In this document: piece by piece, positions 43,452-53,054 of the stretch
Position numbering within the stretch: position 1 is the stretch's first letter
Layout of the letters: each line of letters starts with the position of its first letter
NCBI RefSeq assembly: GCF_040214835.1
Contig: NZ_CP157874.1
Location: forward strand, 4,096,001-4,160,000
From: Pseudomonas asiatica
Lineage (GTDB): Bacteria; Pseudomonadota; Gammaproteobacteria; Pseudomonadales; Pseudomonadaceae
Length of the DNA: 64,000 bases
Direction of reading: 5' to 3'
Made by a program: the position numbers and the translations under genes
The notes under the pieces: generated by a model
What the model was told of the DNA's origin: nothing
The model's database searches: none
What the model saw: only the letters and a program-made list of their open reading frames with translations

Positions 43452-44577
43452 GATCCGGCGGAATCGGCAGGTCGTCCTTCAGCGGCTCTGGCCGCTTGCC
43501 CTTGCCTGCCCGGTACTGGCGGATCTGGAACACATAGGCCAGCACCTGCGCCACCGCCAGGTAAAGCCCGGCAGGGATTTCCTGCTCGAGTTCGGTGGAG
43601 TAGTAGATCGCCCGCGCCAACGCCGGCGACTCGAGGATCTGGACCTTGTGCTCCACGCCGATCTCGCGAATCTTCAGGGCAATGAAATCCGTCCCCTTGG
43701 CCAGCAGCAACGGCGCCGCCCCGCCTTTCTCCGGGTCGTATTGCAAGGCCACCGCATAATGCGTCGGGTTGGTGATGATCACGTCGGCTTCGGGCACAGC
43801 CGCCATCATGCGCCGCTGCGAGGCCTCACGCTGCAGCTGGCGAATACGCTGCTTGACCTCGGGCTTGCCTTCGCTGTCCTTGTACTCGTCCTTGATTTCC
43901 TGCTTGGTCATCTTCAGCTTGTTGTGCGTCTGCCACAGCTGGAACGGCACGTCCGCCGCCGCAATCAACAGCAGCCCGGCCGACATCCACAACGCACTCC
44001 AGCCCACCACCTGCAGGCTATGGATGATCGCCTGCTCCAACGGCTCATTGGCGATGGCGAGCAGCGCCTGGCGGTCATTGACCAACACCACTACCGCAAC
44101 GACCAGAATCACGAAAAACTTGGCGAGTGCTTTCAATAGCTCGGTCAGGGCGTTCATCGAGAACATGCGCTTGATCCCCGACAAGGGATTCATGCGGCTG
44201 AATTTCGGCTGCAACAGGCTGCCGGAAAACAGGAAACCGCCCAGGACAATCGGCGCGACAAAGGAAATCACGAACAACAGGATCAAGATCGGCTGCACCG
44301 CCCAGATGGCCATCTTGCCCGAGGCCAACAGGAAGGCACCCATGGCCCGCTCATCGACGATGAAGTCGCGGGTCAGGCTGAAGTTCATGCGCATGATCGC
44401 CATCAGTGTCTCGGCCAGGTGGCCGCCGAACGCCAGCAGGCCACCGGCGCCGGCCAAGGTCACCGCCACCGTGTTCAGCTCCTTGGAACGCGCGATCTCG
44501 CCTTTCTCGCGGGCATCGCGCTTGCGCTTGTCGGTGGGTTCCTCTGTCTTGTCCTGACCGCTTTCGCTTTCCGCCAT
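43435..44577 (-). CDS. flhB: Flagellar export switch protein FlhB
   Basis: A 380-residue membrane protein. The basic N-terminus (KTEEPTDKRKRDAREKGEI) precedes four helices and a cytoplasmic domain with the autocleavage site IITNPTHYAVALQYDP, followed by KGTDFIALKIREIGVEHKV. Self-cleavage at NPTH switches export from rod/hook to filament proteins together with FliK. Its start lies 2 bases from the fliR stop. The last codons lie inside the tandem duplication. Confidence 0.97.
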   Translation of the reverse strand: MAESESGQDKTEEPTDKRKRDAREKGEIARSKELNTVAVTLAGAGGLLAFGGHLAETLMAIMRMNFSLTRDFIVDERAMGAFLLASGKMAIWAVQPILILLFVISFVAPIVLGGFLFSGSLLQPKFSRMNPLSGIKRMFSMNALTELLKALAKFFVILVVAVVVLVNDRQALLAIANEPLEQAIIHSLQVVGWSALWMSAGLLLIAAADVPFQLWQTHNKLKMTKQEIKDEYKDSEGKPEVKQRIRQLQREASQRRMMAAVPEADVIITNPTHYAVALQYDPEKGGAAPLLLAKGTDFIALKIREIGVEHKVQILESPALARAIYYSTELEQEIPAGLYLAVAQVLAYVFQIRQYRAGKGKRPEPLKDDLPIPPDLRRDS

Positions 44578-44579
44578 GC

Positions 44580-45356
44580 TCAGCGCGCCCTTGCCAGATC
44601 ACGCAGCCATTGCAGCGCTTCGCTGGCCAATGCCTGGTAATGGGAAAGTATGTCGGCCAGGCCGACCCAGAAAATGAACATGCCCATGACCAGGGTCAGC
44701 GGAAAACCGATGGAGAAAATGTTCAGCTGCGGCGCGGCACGCGTCATTACGCCAAAGGCGATGTTCACCACCAGCAACGCGGCGATAGCCGGCAGGATCA
44801 GCAGCAGGCCGGCACCGAACACCCAGCCCAGGCGCCCCGCCACCTCCCAGAACTGATTGACCACCAGCGCATTGCCCACCGGCAAGGTGGTGAAGCTTTC
44901 GGTCAGCACCTCGAACGCCACCAGATGGCCGTTCATCAGCAGGAACAGCACGCTCACCAGCATGGTCATGAACTGGCTGATCACCGCAACGTTGACGCCG
45001 TTGGCCGGGTCGACCATCGATGCGAAGGCCATGCCCATCTGCACCGCGACGATCTGGCCAGCGATGACGAAAGCCTGGAACAACAACTGCAGCGACAACC
45101 CGAACAACGCCCCGACGATGACCTGCTCGGCACACAGCAGCAGTCCGCGCAGGCTCAGCGGATCGAACTCGGGCAAGGGCGGCAGGGCCGGGACGATCAC
45201 CACGGTGATAGCCACCGCCACGTACAGACGCACCCGCGCCGGCAGCATGCGGGTGCCAAAGATCGGCATGGTCATCAACACTGCCGTCACCCTGAACAAC
45301 GGCAGGATGAAGGTGGCGACCCAGGTGCCGATCTGCGTGTCGGTCAGCTCCAGCAT
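44580..45356 (-). CDS. fliR: Flagellar export gate protein FliR
   Basis: A 258-residue protein with six helices (FILPLFRVTAVLMTMPIFGT, FGLSLQLLFQAFVIAGQIVA, FGAGLLLILPAIAALLVVNI). It assembles with FliP and FliQ into the gate core. It lies 7 bases after fliQ and just before flhB, the normal gene order. Confidence 0.96.
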   Translation of the reverse strand: MLELTDTQIGTWVATFILPLFRVTAVLMTMPIFGTRMLPARVRLYVAVAITVVIVPALPPLPEFDPLSLRGLLLCAEQVIVGALFGLSLQLLFQAFVIAGQIVAVQMGMAFASMVDPANGVNVAVISQFMTMLVSVLFLLMNGHLVAFEVLTESFTTLPVGNALVVNQFWEVAGRLGWVFGAGLLLILPAIAALLVVNIAFGVMTRAAPQLNIFSIGFPLTLVMGMFIFWVGLADILSHYQALASEALQWLRDLARAR

Positions 45357-45363
45357 CGGCGCG

Positions 45364-45633
45364 TCAACCGATCAGCTGCGGGATGTTGGTGTACAGACTG
45401 GTGATGTACTCCATGAACTTCTGCACCAGCCACGGCCCGGCGACGATCAGCGTGACCAGCATCACCAGCAGGCGTGGCAGGAAGCTCAGGGTCTGTTCGT
45501 TGATCTGCGTGGCGGCCTGGAACATGGCCACCACCAGGCCCACCAGCAGGCTGGGCACCACCAGTATGGCGACCATCAGGGTGGTCAGCCACAAGGCATC
45601 ACGGAACAGGTCGACAGCGACTTCAGGTGTCAT
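45364..45633 (-). CDS. fliQ: Flagellar export gate protein FliQ
   Basis: An 89-residue protein with two helices (LWLTTLMVAILVVPSLLVGL and LPRLLVMLVTLIVAGPWLVQ) and the FliQ signature FQAATQINEQTLSFLPRLL. Full family length. Confidence 0.96.
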   Translation of the reverse strand: MTPEVAVDLFRDALWLTTLMVAILVVPSLLVGLVVAMFQAATQINEQTLSFLPRLLVMLVTLIVAGPWLVQKFMEYITSLYTNIPQLIG

Positions 45634-45654
45634 CGGCGGCTCTCCTTGACGGCG

Positions 45655-46410
45655 TCAGACGCCGCCGAAACTGCTGGCCAAGGTGCCCATGATCAGCGCC
45701 CAGCCATCGACCAGCACGAACAGCATGATCTTGAACGGCAGCGAGATGATCAGCGGCGACAGCATCATCATACCCATGGCCATCAGCACGCTGGCTACCA
45801 CCATGTCGATGATCAGGAACGGGATGAAGATCATGAAACCGATCTGGAACGCAGTCTTCAGCTCGGAGGTGACGAACGCCGGCACCAGGATCGTCAGCGG
45901 CACCTGGTCCGGACCGGCGATGTCGGTACGCTTGGACAGGCGCATGAACAGGTCGAGGTCGCTTTGCCGGGTTTGCGCCAGCATGAAGTCCTTGAGCGGC
46001 CCCTGGGCCTTGTCGATGGCCTGCTGGGCAGTCATCTGCTCCTTCAGGTACGGCTGCAGTGCGTCCTGATTCACCCGGTCGAACACCGGCGCCATGATGA
46101 ACATGGTCAGGAACAGTGCCATGCCCGTCAGCAGCTGGTTCGACGGCGTCTGCTGCAAGCCCAAGGCCTGACGCAGGATCGAGAACACGATGATGATGCG
46201 GGTGAAGCTGGTCATCAGGATGACGAACGCCGGGATGAAGCTGAGCGCCGTCATGATCAGCAGGATCTGCAGGCTGACCGAATACTCCTGCTGCCCGTCC
46301 GCGGTATTGGACAGGGTAATGGCTGGGATCGACAGCGGGTCGGCCCCCAGGGCCAGCGGCGCAGCCAGCAGCAGCGCCAGAGTCAACAACACACGCAGCG
46401 CGCCACTCAT
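45655..46410 (-). CDS. fliP: Flagellar export gate protein FliP
   Basis: A 251-residue protein starting with a signal peptide ([20 protein letters not shown]). Helices include [20 protein letters not shown] and the conserved [24 protein letters not shown], and the C-terminal [18 protein letters not shown]. It forms the pentameric core of the export gate. ATGA overlap with fliO; the ATG at 46410 is chosen over 46413. Confidence 0.96.
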   Translation of the reverse strand: MSGALRVLLTLALLLAAPLALGADPLSIPAITLSNTADGQQEYSVSLQILLIMTALSFIPAFVILMTSFTRIIIVFSILRQALGLQQTPSNQLLTGMALFLTMFIMAPVFDRVNQDALQPYLKEQMTAQQAIDKAQGPLKDFMLAQTRQSDLDLFMRLSKRTDIAGPDQVPLTILVPAFVTSELKTAFQIGFMIFIPFLIIDMVVASVLMAMGMMMLSPLIISLPFKIMLFVLVDGWALIMGTLASSFGGV

Positions 46411-46844
46411 CACTTCTTGTCCTTAGGGTCTTTGCCCATCAGCTCCATCAGCCGCTGGGCAAACTCCGGCGTCGCCTGGCGGGCGTTTTCCGGCACTTCC
46501 ACGGGTTCGGCCAGCACATGCAGGGCCTCGATGCTGCCAGGGGTATGGCCGATCAGGATCTGCTCCTTGCCCACCTGCACCAGCAGCAGGCGGTCACGCG
46601 GGCCGATGGCCCGGCTGCCGACGATCTCGATCACCTGCCCGCCCTTCACCGCCGTGCTTTGCATGCGCCGCAGCAACCAGGCCAGGAAGAAGATCAGGCC
46701 GACCACCAGCAGCAGGCCGAAGACCATCTGCGCCAGCTGCCCACCGAGGCTGCCAGGCGCGGTTGCCGGGGTTGCCACCGGTGTGGCCGCGGCCAGGCAA
46801 GCCTGGCTGGCGAGCAGCGCGGCGAGCGCCGCGATGGCGCGCAT
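46410..46844 (-). CDS. fliO: Flagellar biosynthetic protein FliO
   Basis: About 144 residues: signal-like N-terminus ([18 protein letters not shown]), one helix ([20 protein letters not shown], then FLAWLLRRM), and a small cytoplasmic FliO domain with [20 protein letters not shown]. It helps FliP complex assembly. The ATG at 46844 has AAGG five bases upstream; a GTG at 46856, directly after the fliN stop, would add four residues. Confidence 0.92.
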   Translation of the reverse strand: MRAIAALAALLASQACLAAATPVATPATAPGSLGGQLAQMVFGLLLVVGLIFFLAWLLRRMQSTAVKGGQVIEIVGSRAIGPRDRLLLVQVGKEQILIGHTPGSIEALHVLAEPVEVPENARQATPEFAQRLMELMGKDPKDKK

Positions 46845-46856
46845 CGTGCCCTTCAC

Positions 46857-47327
46857 TCAGCGCAGCTTCTTGATACGTTCGCTGGGGCTGATCACGTCGG
46901 TCAGGCGGATGCCGAACTTCTCGTTGACCACCACCACCTCGCCATGGGCAATCAGCGTGCCGTTGACCAGCACGTCGAGCGGCTCGCCGGCCAGGCGGTC
47001 GAGCTCGATCACCGAGCCCTGGTTGAGCTGCAGCAGGTTGCGGATGTTGATCTCGGTACTGCCCACTTCCATGGAAATGTTCACCGGGATATCCAGGATC
47101 ACGTCCAGGTTAGGGCCTTCGAGGCTGACGTTTTCGTTCGGCTTCGGCGAGCTGGCGAACTCCTCCATCGGCAGGCGGCCCGCGCCGCCGGTGCTGCTAC
47201 CGGTGTCACCACCCAGCAGTGCATCGATATCGGCCTGGCCGGCTGCACCGGTTTCTTCCAGTGCCGCAGCCCATTCATCGGCCAGTGCCTGGTCCTCTGC
47301 GGAGGTGATCTCGTTTTCGTTAGCCAT
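46857..47327 (-). CDS. fliN: Flagellar motor switch protein FliN
   Basis: A 156-residue protein with a variable acidic N-terminus and the C-terminal SpoA/FliN domain: LDVILDIPVNISMEVGSTEI, LLQLNQGSVIELDRLAGEPL, HGEVVVVNEKFGIRLTDVIS. It builds the C-ring with FliM and FliG. The ATG at 47327 follows GAGGAAACC, better than the in-frame codon at 47345. Confidence 0.96.
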   Translation of the reverse strand: MANENEITSAEDQALADEWAAALEETGAAGQADIDALLGGDTGSSTGGAGRLPMEEFASSPKPNENVSLEGPNLDVILDIPVNISMEVGSTEINIRNLLQLNQGSVIELDRLAGEPLDVLVNGTLIAHGEVVVVNEKFGIRLTDVISPSERIKKLR

Positions 47328-47373
47328 GGTTTCCTCGACAGGCATTCAATTCGTTATGAGCGACCGGCACGCG

Positions 47374-48342
47374 TCAGCGGCGTTCGATCGGGTCGATGAT
47401 CTGCAGCGCCAGGTTGCCCTTGTGCGAACCCAGGCGCGCCTTGAACGACGGCACGCCGTTGGCGCGCAGCACCAGGTGCTCGGGCAGCTCCACCGGGATC
47501 ACGTCGCCAGGCTGCATGTGCAGGATGTCGCGCAGCTTCAGCTGGCGCCGGGCTACGGTGGCGGTCAGCGGCACAGCCACGTCCAGCACGTCCTCGCGCA
47601 GGGCCTTGACCCAGCGCTCGTCCTGGTCGTCCAGGTCCGACTGGAAACCGGCGTCGAGCATTTCCCGCACCGGCTCGATCATCGAGTACGGCATGGTCAC
47701 GTGCAGGTCGCCGCCACCGCCGTCCAGCTCGATGTGGAAGGTGGACACCACCACCGCCTCGCTGGGGCCGACAATGTTGGCCATGGCCGGGTTGACCTCG
47801 GAGTTCATGTACTCGAAGGTGACCGGCATGATTGCCTGCCAGGCTTCCTTGAGGTCGACGAAGCACTGGTCCAGCACCATGCGCACCACGCGCAACTCGG
47901 TGGGGGTGAACTCGCGGCCTTCGATCTTGGCGTGGCGGCCGTCGCCGCCAAAGAAGTTGTCCACCAGCTTGAACACCAGCTTGGCGTCGAGGATGAACAG
48001 CGAGGTACCGCGCAGCGGCTTGATCTTGACCAGGTTGAGGCTGGTCGGCACATACAGCGAGTGCACGTATTCGCCGAACTTCATCACCTGCACGCCGCCC
48101 ACTGCCACATCGGCGGAGCGGCGCAGCAGGTTGAACATGCTGATACGGGTGTAACGGGCGAAACGCTCGTTGATCATTTCCAGGGTCGGCATGCGACCCC
48201 GCACGATACGGTCCTGACTGGTCAGGTCGTAGCTTTTGATGCTGCCAGGCTCGGATGCACTCTCGGTCTGCACCAGCCCGTCGTCGACGCCATGCAACAG
48301 GGCATCGATTTCATCCTGGGACAGCAGGTCCTGTACGGCCAT
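47374..48342 (-). CDS. fliM: Flagellar motor switch protein FliM
   Basis: A 322-residue protein: the N-terminal CheY-P binding peptide QDLLSQDEIDALLHG, a middle domain with the GGxG loop region (FGGDGRHAKIEGREFTPTEL), and a C-terminal SpoA domain that pairs with FliN. It receives the CheY-P signal. Confidence 0.97.
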   Translation of the reverse strand: MAVQDLLSQDEIDALLHGVDDGLVQTESASEPGSIKSYDLTSQDRIVRGRMPTLEMINERFARYTRISMFNLLRRSADVAVGGVQVMKFGEYVHSLYVPTSLNLVKIKPLRGTSLFILDAKLVFKLVDNFFGGDGRHAKIEGREFTPTELRVVRMVLDQCFVDLKEAWQAIMPVTFEYMNSEVNPAMANIVGPSEAVVVSTFHIELDGGGGDLHVTMPYSMIEPVREMLDAGFQSDLDDQDERWVKALREDVLDVAVPLTATVARRQLKLRDILHMQPGDVIPVELPEHLVLRANGVPSFKARLGSHKGNLALQIIDPIERR

Positions 48343-48351
48343 TGCGGACTC

Positions 48352-48849
48352 CTACTGCAATACGAAATTGGTGAACAGCAACTGGTCGACGACCGGCTTG
48401 CCGACTTCCTTCTGCGCCACTTCCTGAACCACTGCGGTGGCCTTCTGGCGCAGCATTTCCTGCCCCACCGGGCTGCCGGCCAGGGTGTCGAAGCCTTGCC
48501 CGGAGAACATCATCACCAGGTTGTTGCGGATCACCGGCATGTGCACCTTGAGGGCGTCCAGGTCAGCCTGGCTGCGCGCTTGCAGGGTGATGCTCACCTG
48601 CATGTAGCGCTGGCGGCCGTTCTGGTTGAAGTTGACCACGAAGGCCGGGGCCAGCGCTTCGTAGATAGCCGCTGGCTTGACGTTGCTGGCTGCAGGATCG
48701 GCGGCCGGGGCCGGCTCGCTCTTGTGCATGATGAACCAGGTAGCGCCCACCGAAAGGCCGATCGCCAGCAACAGGCCCACTACCGCCAGCAGGATCAGCT
48801 TGAGTTTGCCTTTAGTGGCGGGGTCTTTGACTGCTTCGCTCTTCGCCAT
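48352..48849 (-). CDS. fliL: Flagellar basal-body-associated protein FliL
   Basis: A 165-residue single-pass protein: a basic cytoplasmic tail, helix (LKLILLAVVGLLLAIGLSVG) and a periplasmic stomatin-like domain (AIYEALAPAFVVNFNQNGRQ, RYMQVSITLQARSQADLDAL). It stabilises stators around the motor. It is the first gene after a sigma54-type promoter (48900-48915). Confidence 0.95.
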   Translation of the reverse strand: MAKSEAVKDPATKGKLKLILLAVVGLLLAIGLSVGATWFIMHKSEPAPAADPAASNVKPAAIYEALAPAFVVNFNQNGRQRYMQVSITLQARSQADLDALKVHMPVIRNNLVMMFSGQGFDTLAGSPVGQEMLRQKATAVVQEVAQKEVGKPVVDQLLFTNFVLQ

Positions 48850-48899
48850 GCCAATAATCCGTCGTCCATCGGGGGTTCAAGGGAGGATGGCTTGGCTTG

Positions 48900-48915
48900 A
48901 GCAAGTGTTATGCCA
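48900..48915 (-). promoter_or_regulatory. Sigma54-type promoter upstream of fliL
   Basis: The minus strand reads TGGCATAACACTTGCT. It has the -24 GG and -12 GC elements with exactly 10 bases between, about 50 bases upstream of the fliL ATG. FleQ/FleR-dependent transcription of fliLMNOPQR-flhB is the expected role. Confidence 0.7.
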
Positions 48916-48948
48916 GATTTCGCAGAAGGGAGATTTCAGCAGGAACGA

Positions 48949-49058
48949 CTGTGCTGGCTTCTTCGCGGGTGAACCCGCTCCCACAGGACCTCCACAGGCT
49001 TCGAAGCCTGCACTGTACTTGTGGGAGCGGGTTTACCCGCGAAGAGGCCAGTACAGGC
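48949..49058. repeat. REP pair
   Basis: Inverted REP arms between fliK and fliL, upstream of the sigma54-type promoter of fliL, so it can terminate or process the fliK transcript. Confidence 0.9.
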
Positions 49059-49067
49059 AATCGGGAT

Positions 49068-50336
49068 CTACGCGTAATAATCGACCGCACTGTCGCCAAC
49101 AACCACCTGCTGCTCCACAGGCCGGGCGCTATCGACTGCCTCTGCCCCGCCCTGCTCGGCCCGGCGCGCCGCCACCCCGGACAGGTTGCTGCCCTGTGCC
49201 TCCCCCTGCTGCTGCTGTTGCTGCCCACGCGACTGGTCGGCCACGTTGACATCCGGCTGTGCCAGCCCCTGCTGGGCGAACAGCTCGCGCAGGCGGTGCA
49301 CCTGGCTGTCGAGGGCGTCACGCACGCCGGCGTGGCCGCTGATGAAGGTGATCTGGGTCGACTGGTCCGTCGCAACATTGACGCGAATGTCCAGGCGGCC
49401 CAGTTCTGCCGGCTCCAGCTGGATATCCGCCGACTTGAGGTTCTGGCTGGACAGGTACATGACCCGATTGACCAGGCCCTCGGCCCAGGCGTTCTGGTTC
49501 ATCGGCAGCGGTTGGTGCAATGGGCTGGCATTGGCCGGCACGGCATTGGCGGTCTTGGCCGTGGCGGCCTGGGTCAGGTTGGCCAGGCGGTTGGCGAAAT
49601 CGTCTACGCGTGTATCGCTGCCAGCGCTCTTGGTGTCTTTCAGGCCATCTTCGAGCAAGCCGGCAAAGGCCTTGTCGCCAGGCTCGCCCGCTTCACCCTC
49701 GGCATTCTCGACCAGATTCGCCAAGGTATTGACGGCCATCTGCCCCTCTTCGCCCTGAGCCTGCGAAGGGTCCAGGGCATGCGCCGAGGTCGCTCCCTTG
49801 GCCTGGGCGCTTTGTTCCAGCGCCAGGCGCAGGGTAGGCAGGTTGGCCAAAGGGTCGGAGTCAGGGTCGAAGGCTTCCTCGGCGGCCGGCTCCTCGGGCA
49901 GCTCGGCGGTGACCTGCGCCTGCGCCGCGGCGGCCTGCAACACCGGCGCCACCGCCTCGGCCTGGGCCTGGATCAGTTGTGCGCCAGGCTGGGCGTCGGT
50001 GACCTGGCCGGCAACCAGGCTGGCATCGCGCAAGCCGGTGTCGGCCTGGGCCTGGTCGTCGGCTGGCAATTGTTTGCCGTCATCGGCAACCGCGGGTTTG
50101 TCGACAGCGGCTTTCTTGCCGCCCTGCGCCGCCTCGGGCTTGTCCTTGGGCTTGGCCTGGGCGACCTTGTCGTCCTGCCCGGCGGCCTTGTCGCGGCCCT
50201 GCCGGGCCATCACCTGGCCGAAGCCGTCGCCCTTGTCGCCCGGCGCCTGCAGCGGCTTGTCGGCCTGTGCGGTGGCCGAACGCGAGGTGTTGGCAATGGC
50301 GTTGCCTTGCAACAATGGGTTGGGTGCGACAGGCAT
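49068..50336 (-). CDS. fliK: Flagellar hook-length control protein FliK
   Basis: A 422-residue protein with an Ala/Gln/Asp-rich ruler region (many AQA, ADKP and DDKV-like stretches) and the C-terminal Flg_hook domain: MYLSSQNLKSADIQLEPAEL, RLDIRVNVATDQSTQITFIS, HAGVRDALDSQVHRLRELF. It measures the hook and triggers the FlhB switch. It lies between hptB and fliL. Confidence 0.93.
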   Translation of the reverse strand: MPVAPNPLLQGNAIANTSRSATAQADKPLQAPGDKGDGFGQVMARQGRDKAAGQDDKVAQAKPKDKPEAAQGGKKAAVDKPAVADDGKQLPADDQAQADTGLRDASLVAGQVTDAQPGAQLIQAQAEAVAPVLQAAAAQAQVTAELPEEPAAEEAFDPDSDPLANLPTLRLALEQSAQAKGATSAHALDPSQAQGEEGQMAVNTLANLVENAEGEAGEPGDKAFAGLLEDGLKDTKSAGSDTRVDDFANRLANLTQAATAKTANAVPANASPLHQPLPMNQNAWAEGLVNRVMYLSSQNLKSADIQLEPAELGRLDIRVNVATDQSTQITFISGHAGVRDALDSQVHRLRELFAQQGLAQPDVNVADQSRGQQQQQQGEAQGSNLSGVAARRAEQGGAEAVDSARPVEQQVVVGDSAVDYYA

Positions 50337-50408
50337 CGAGCGGTCTCCGCGCCAGAAACAAAAAAATCATCCAGCCAGAGACAGGCAAGACTCGCGCCAA
50401 GTCGTGTT

Positions 50409-50756
50409 TCAACCCGCCGAAATGCGCTGCTGCTCACCTCGGTAGAAGCCCTGCACCTCGAGGAACTCTTGGTCGATGCGGTTGATCAGGTCTTCGATGC
50501 CATACAGCGGGGGCCGCCGTGCGCGCTCCTCCAGCTGCTGGCACAGGCTGGCCAATGCAACCGCGCCCATGTTGCTGCTGCTGCCCTTGAAACTGTGGGC
50601 CGCGGAGCCGAGCTCTTCGGCATTTTGGGCCGCGTGCAGCTGGCCCAGGCGCCGTTCGGAGTCTTCGAGAAAGGTTTGCACCAACTGCAGGTAGCCATCT
50701 TCCATGACCTCACGCAGGTCGCTGAGTACCTTGTGGTCAATATGCATGTCAGTCAC
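50409..50756 (-). CDS. hptB: Histidine phosphotransfer protein HptB
   Basis: A 115-residue Hpt protein with the phosphorylation motif AAHSFKGSSSNMGA. In Pseudomonas, HptB receives phosphate from several hybrid kinases and passes it to HsbR, which affects swarming and biofilm. The GTG at 50756 follows AAGGAGTGAACAA, better than the ATG at 50747. It is directly downstream of hsbR. Confidence 0.93.
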   Translation of the reverse strand: MTDMHIDHKVLSDLREVMEDGYLQLVQTFLEDSERRLGQLHAAQNAEELGSAAHSFKGSSSNMGAVALASLCQQLEERARRPPLYGIEDLINRIDQEFLEVQGFYRGEQQRISAG

Positions 50757-50804
50757 TTGTTCACTCCTTGATCAAGCCAGATTATGCCCGAGCCAACCCG
50801 TGGC

Positions 50805-52496
50805 TCACCAGACGAACTCCACATGCGCGCAGCGCCCGCCCTCACTCCAGTGCGCGCTGCTGGCCAGCCGCCGCACCAGGTTCAGGCCACGCCCGCTCAG
50901 CTCCTGCTCCAGCGAGGGCCGCGACAGCACCCGTTGCACATCGAACCCGGCACCACTGTCACGGACCTCGATCATCAGACGCCCGCCGTCGGCTTGCGGT
51001 TCAACCTTGAAATCGATGCGCACGTAACCGTCGGTCAGAACCCCAAGGCGCCGGGCGCGTTCCTGATAATAGTCGGCAAAGCCCTGTACATCGCGCTTGA
51101 GCTGCGAGTCCAGGCCCAGCACGCCATGCTCCAGGGCATTGGAATACAGCTCGCTGAGCACGCTGTGCAGGTTGCCGGTACGCGCGCGCAGGCCATGAAT
51201 CTCCTGCAACAACTGCACCAGGTACGGCACCGGGTTGAAGCGCTTCAGGCTCTGGCCACGCACCTCGAACCCCAGCGACCAGTCCAGCGGGCTGGAGCGG
51301 CCGCTATCAGAGTAGATCATCGGCGCCGGCACCCGCTCCTCGGCGCTGAACATGCGAATGTCGCACAGGCTGATGTCATCGCGCGGGCGCCCGCCAAAGC
51401 GCTCCAGGGCCTGCATCACTTCGTCGAACAACCGCACCGGGTCCCGGTTGTCGGCCAGCACCCTGCGCAGGCGCTGCACACCGAACAGGCGCTCCTGGTC
51501 GTCGGCGGTGTCCAGCACGCCGTCCGACAGCAGCAGCAGGCGCTCGCCCGGTGCCAGCGGCAACACTTCGGTACTGTCATCGAAACGCTCGGCGTCCAGG
51601 ATGCCCAGCGGCAGGTGTCGCGACGTCAGCACCGACAGCACCTGGCCATCCACTGCCAGGCGATAGCCATCAGGCATGCCGCCGTTCCACACTTCCACCG
51701 AACCGCGCTGCATGCTGAGGTTGAGCAGCAGCGCACAACAGAACATGTCCACCGGCAGGATACGTTTGAGCTTGGCATTCATCTCGCGCAGGATCTGCGC
51801 CATGCCGTAGCCCTTGGCAGTCATGCCGTAGAACACTTCGGCCAGCGGCATGGCGCCTACCGCCGCCGGCAGGCCGTGGCCGGTGAAATCGCCGAGCAGC
51901 ACGCGCATGTCGCCGGACGGGGTGAACGCGGCCAGCATCAGGTCGCCATTGAACAGCGCATAGGGCGATTGCAGGTAGCGGATGTTGGGCGCGGCCAGGC
52001 AGCCGGAGTGGGCCACCTTGTCGAACACCGCCTTGGCCACCCGCTGCTCGTTGAGCAGGTGGTGGTGGTGCCGGGCAATCTGGTCGCGCTGCTCCAGCAC
52101 GGTGGCCTGCAGCCGGCGCAGGCGGTCCATGGCGCGTATCTTGGCACCGAGGATCACCGCACTGTAGGGCTTGGCCATGAAGTCGTCGCCCCCGGCCTCC
52201 AGGCAGCGCACCAGGCCTTCCTCCTCGTTCAATGACGTCAGGAAAATGATCGGCACCAGCGCTTCGCCGGCCAGTGCCTTGATCTGCCGCGCCGCCTCGA
52301 AGCCATCCATCACCGGCATCAGCGCATCCAGCAGCACAAGTTGCGGGCGCCGCTCGACGAACAGCGCCACCGCCTGCTCGCCGTTTTCCGCGGTGAATAC
52401 CTGATGGCCCTGACGGCGCACGATCTGCGCCAGCAGCAGGCGGTCGGCGGCACCGTCTTCGGCGACCAGCACGGTCAACGTCTGTTCGGCCGGCAT
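50805..52496 (-). CDS. hsbR: Response regulator phosphatase/kinase HsbR
   Basis: About 563 residues in three parts. An N-terminal receiver domain (LTVLVAEDGAADRLLLAQIV, Asp in LVLLDALMPVMDG), a PP2C/SpoIIE phosphatase domain (LLGDFTGHGLPAAVGAMPLA, LPLGILDAERFDDST, LLLLSDGVLD) and a C-terminal GHKL kinase domain (LSELYSNALEHGVLGL, EVRDSGAGFDV). It controls the phosphorylation state of the STAS protein HsbA. The start is uncertain: ATG at 52496, or TTG at 52508 overlapping the hsbA stop. The gene order fliJ-hsbA-hsbR-hptB-fliK supports the name. Confidence 0.92.
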   Translation of the reverse strand: MPAEQTLTVLVAEDGAADRLLLAQIVRRQGHQVFTAENGEQAVALFVERRPQLVLLDALMPVMDGFEAARQIKALAGEALVPIIFLTSLNEEEGLVRCLEAGGDDFMAKPYSAVILGAKIRAMDRLRRLQATVLEQRDQIARHHHHLLNEQRVAKAVFDKVAHSGCLAAPNIRYLQSPYALFNGDLMLAAFTPSGDMRVLLGDFTGHGLPAAVGAMPLAEVFYGMTAKGYGMAQILREMNAKLKRILPVDMFCCALLLNLSMQRGSVEVWNGGMPDGYRLAVDGQVLSVLTSRHLPLGILDAERFDDSTEVLPLAPGERLLLLSDGVLDTADDQERLFGVQRLRRVLADNRDPVRLFDEVMQALERFGGRPRDDISLCDIRMFSAEERVPAPMIYSDSGRSSPLDWSLGFEVRGQSLKRFNPVPYLVQLLQEIHGLRARTGNLHSVLSELYSNALEHGVLGLDSQLKRDVQGFADYYQERARRLGVLTDGYVRIDFKVEPQADGGRLMIEVRDSGAGFDVQRVLSRPSLEQELSGRGLNLVRRLASSAHWSEGGRCAHVEFVW

Positions 52497-52504
52497 GTCG
52501 GCGC

Positions 52505-52810
52505 TCAACTGATATCGAAGAGTTTTTCGAAATTGGAGATGGCGAGGATCTTGCGCACATCGGAGCTGGCATGCACCACACGCACATCCGACTCATCGCC
52601 GCCCGCATGGTCGCGCAGCAACAGCAGCATGCCGAGTGCGGAACTGTCGAGGTAGGTGGTGTCCTTCAGGTCGACGACCACCGAATCTGGCCGGCTGGGC
52701 TGGCGTTCGTAGGCGTCACGAAATTCCTGATGCTTGCCGAAATCGAAGCGCCCCTTGATCTTAATCGTCAGCTTTTTCCCGTCCTGCGAAAAATCAGTCT
52801 CGACTGCCAT
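52505..52810 (-). CDS. hsbA: Anti-sigma factor antagonist HsbA (STAS domain)
   Basis: A 101-residue STAS-domain protein with the phosphorylatable serine in VVDLKDTTYLDSSALGMLLL. In P. aeruginosa its homologue binds FlgM or a diguanylate cyclase depending on phosphorylation, switching between motility and attachment. It lies directly upstream of hsbR. Confidence 0.92.
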   Translation of the reverse strand: MAVETDFSQDGKKLTIKIKGRFDFGKHQEFRDAYERQPSRPDSVVVDLKDTTYLDSSALGMLLLLRDHAGGDESDVRVVHASSDVRKILAISNFEKLFDIS

Positions 52811-52909
52811 GCTAGCGATTCCTTCGATGATGGCGGATGCAACTCCTTAAAGGTTTAGCAGGCGATGCCGGGGGTGGCAAGCATGCCATTCCCACAGGCG
52901 GTGCACCCA

Positions 52910-53030
52910 GTGTAGGAGCGGCCTTGTGTCGCGAAAGGGCCGCAGAGCGGCCCCGGCGATATTTGCTGCGAAGCTGAAATCCTGGGGCCGCTGCGCGCCC
53001 CTTTCGCGACACAAGGCCGCTCCTACAGGG
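52910..53030. repeat. Second repeat family, inverted pair
   Basis: Facing arms TGTAGGAGCGGCCTTGTGTC and complement, with inner GGGCCGCAGAGCGGCCCC and GGGGCCGCTGCGCGCCCC. It lies between fliJ and hsbA. Confidence 0.88.
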
Positions 53031-53054
53031 TACGGCGCAAGCCCAATGGGCAGC

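Noticed and set aside
44857..48900. Open frame of about 1350 codons on the plus strand opposite fliR to fliL
   Set aside because: Same antisense effect: it spans nine confirmed genes and has no recognisable protein motif.
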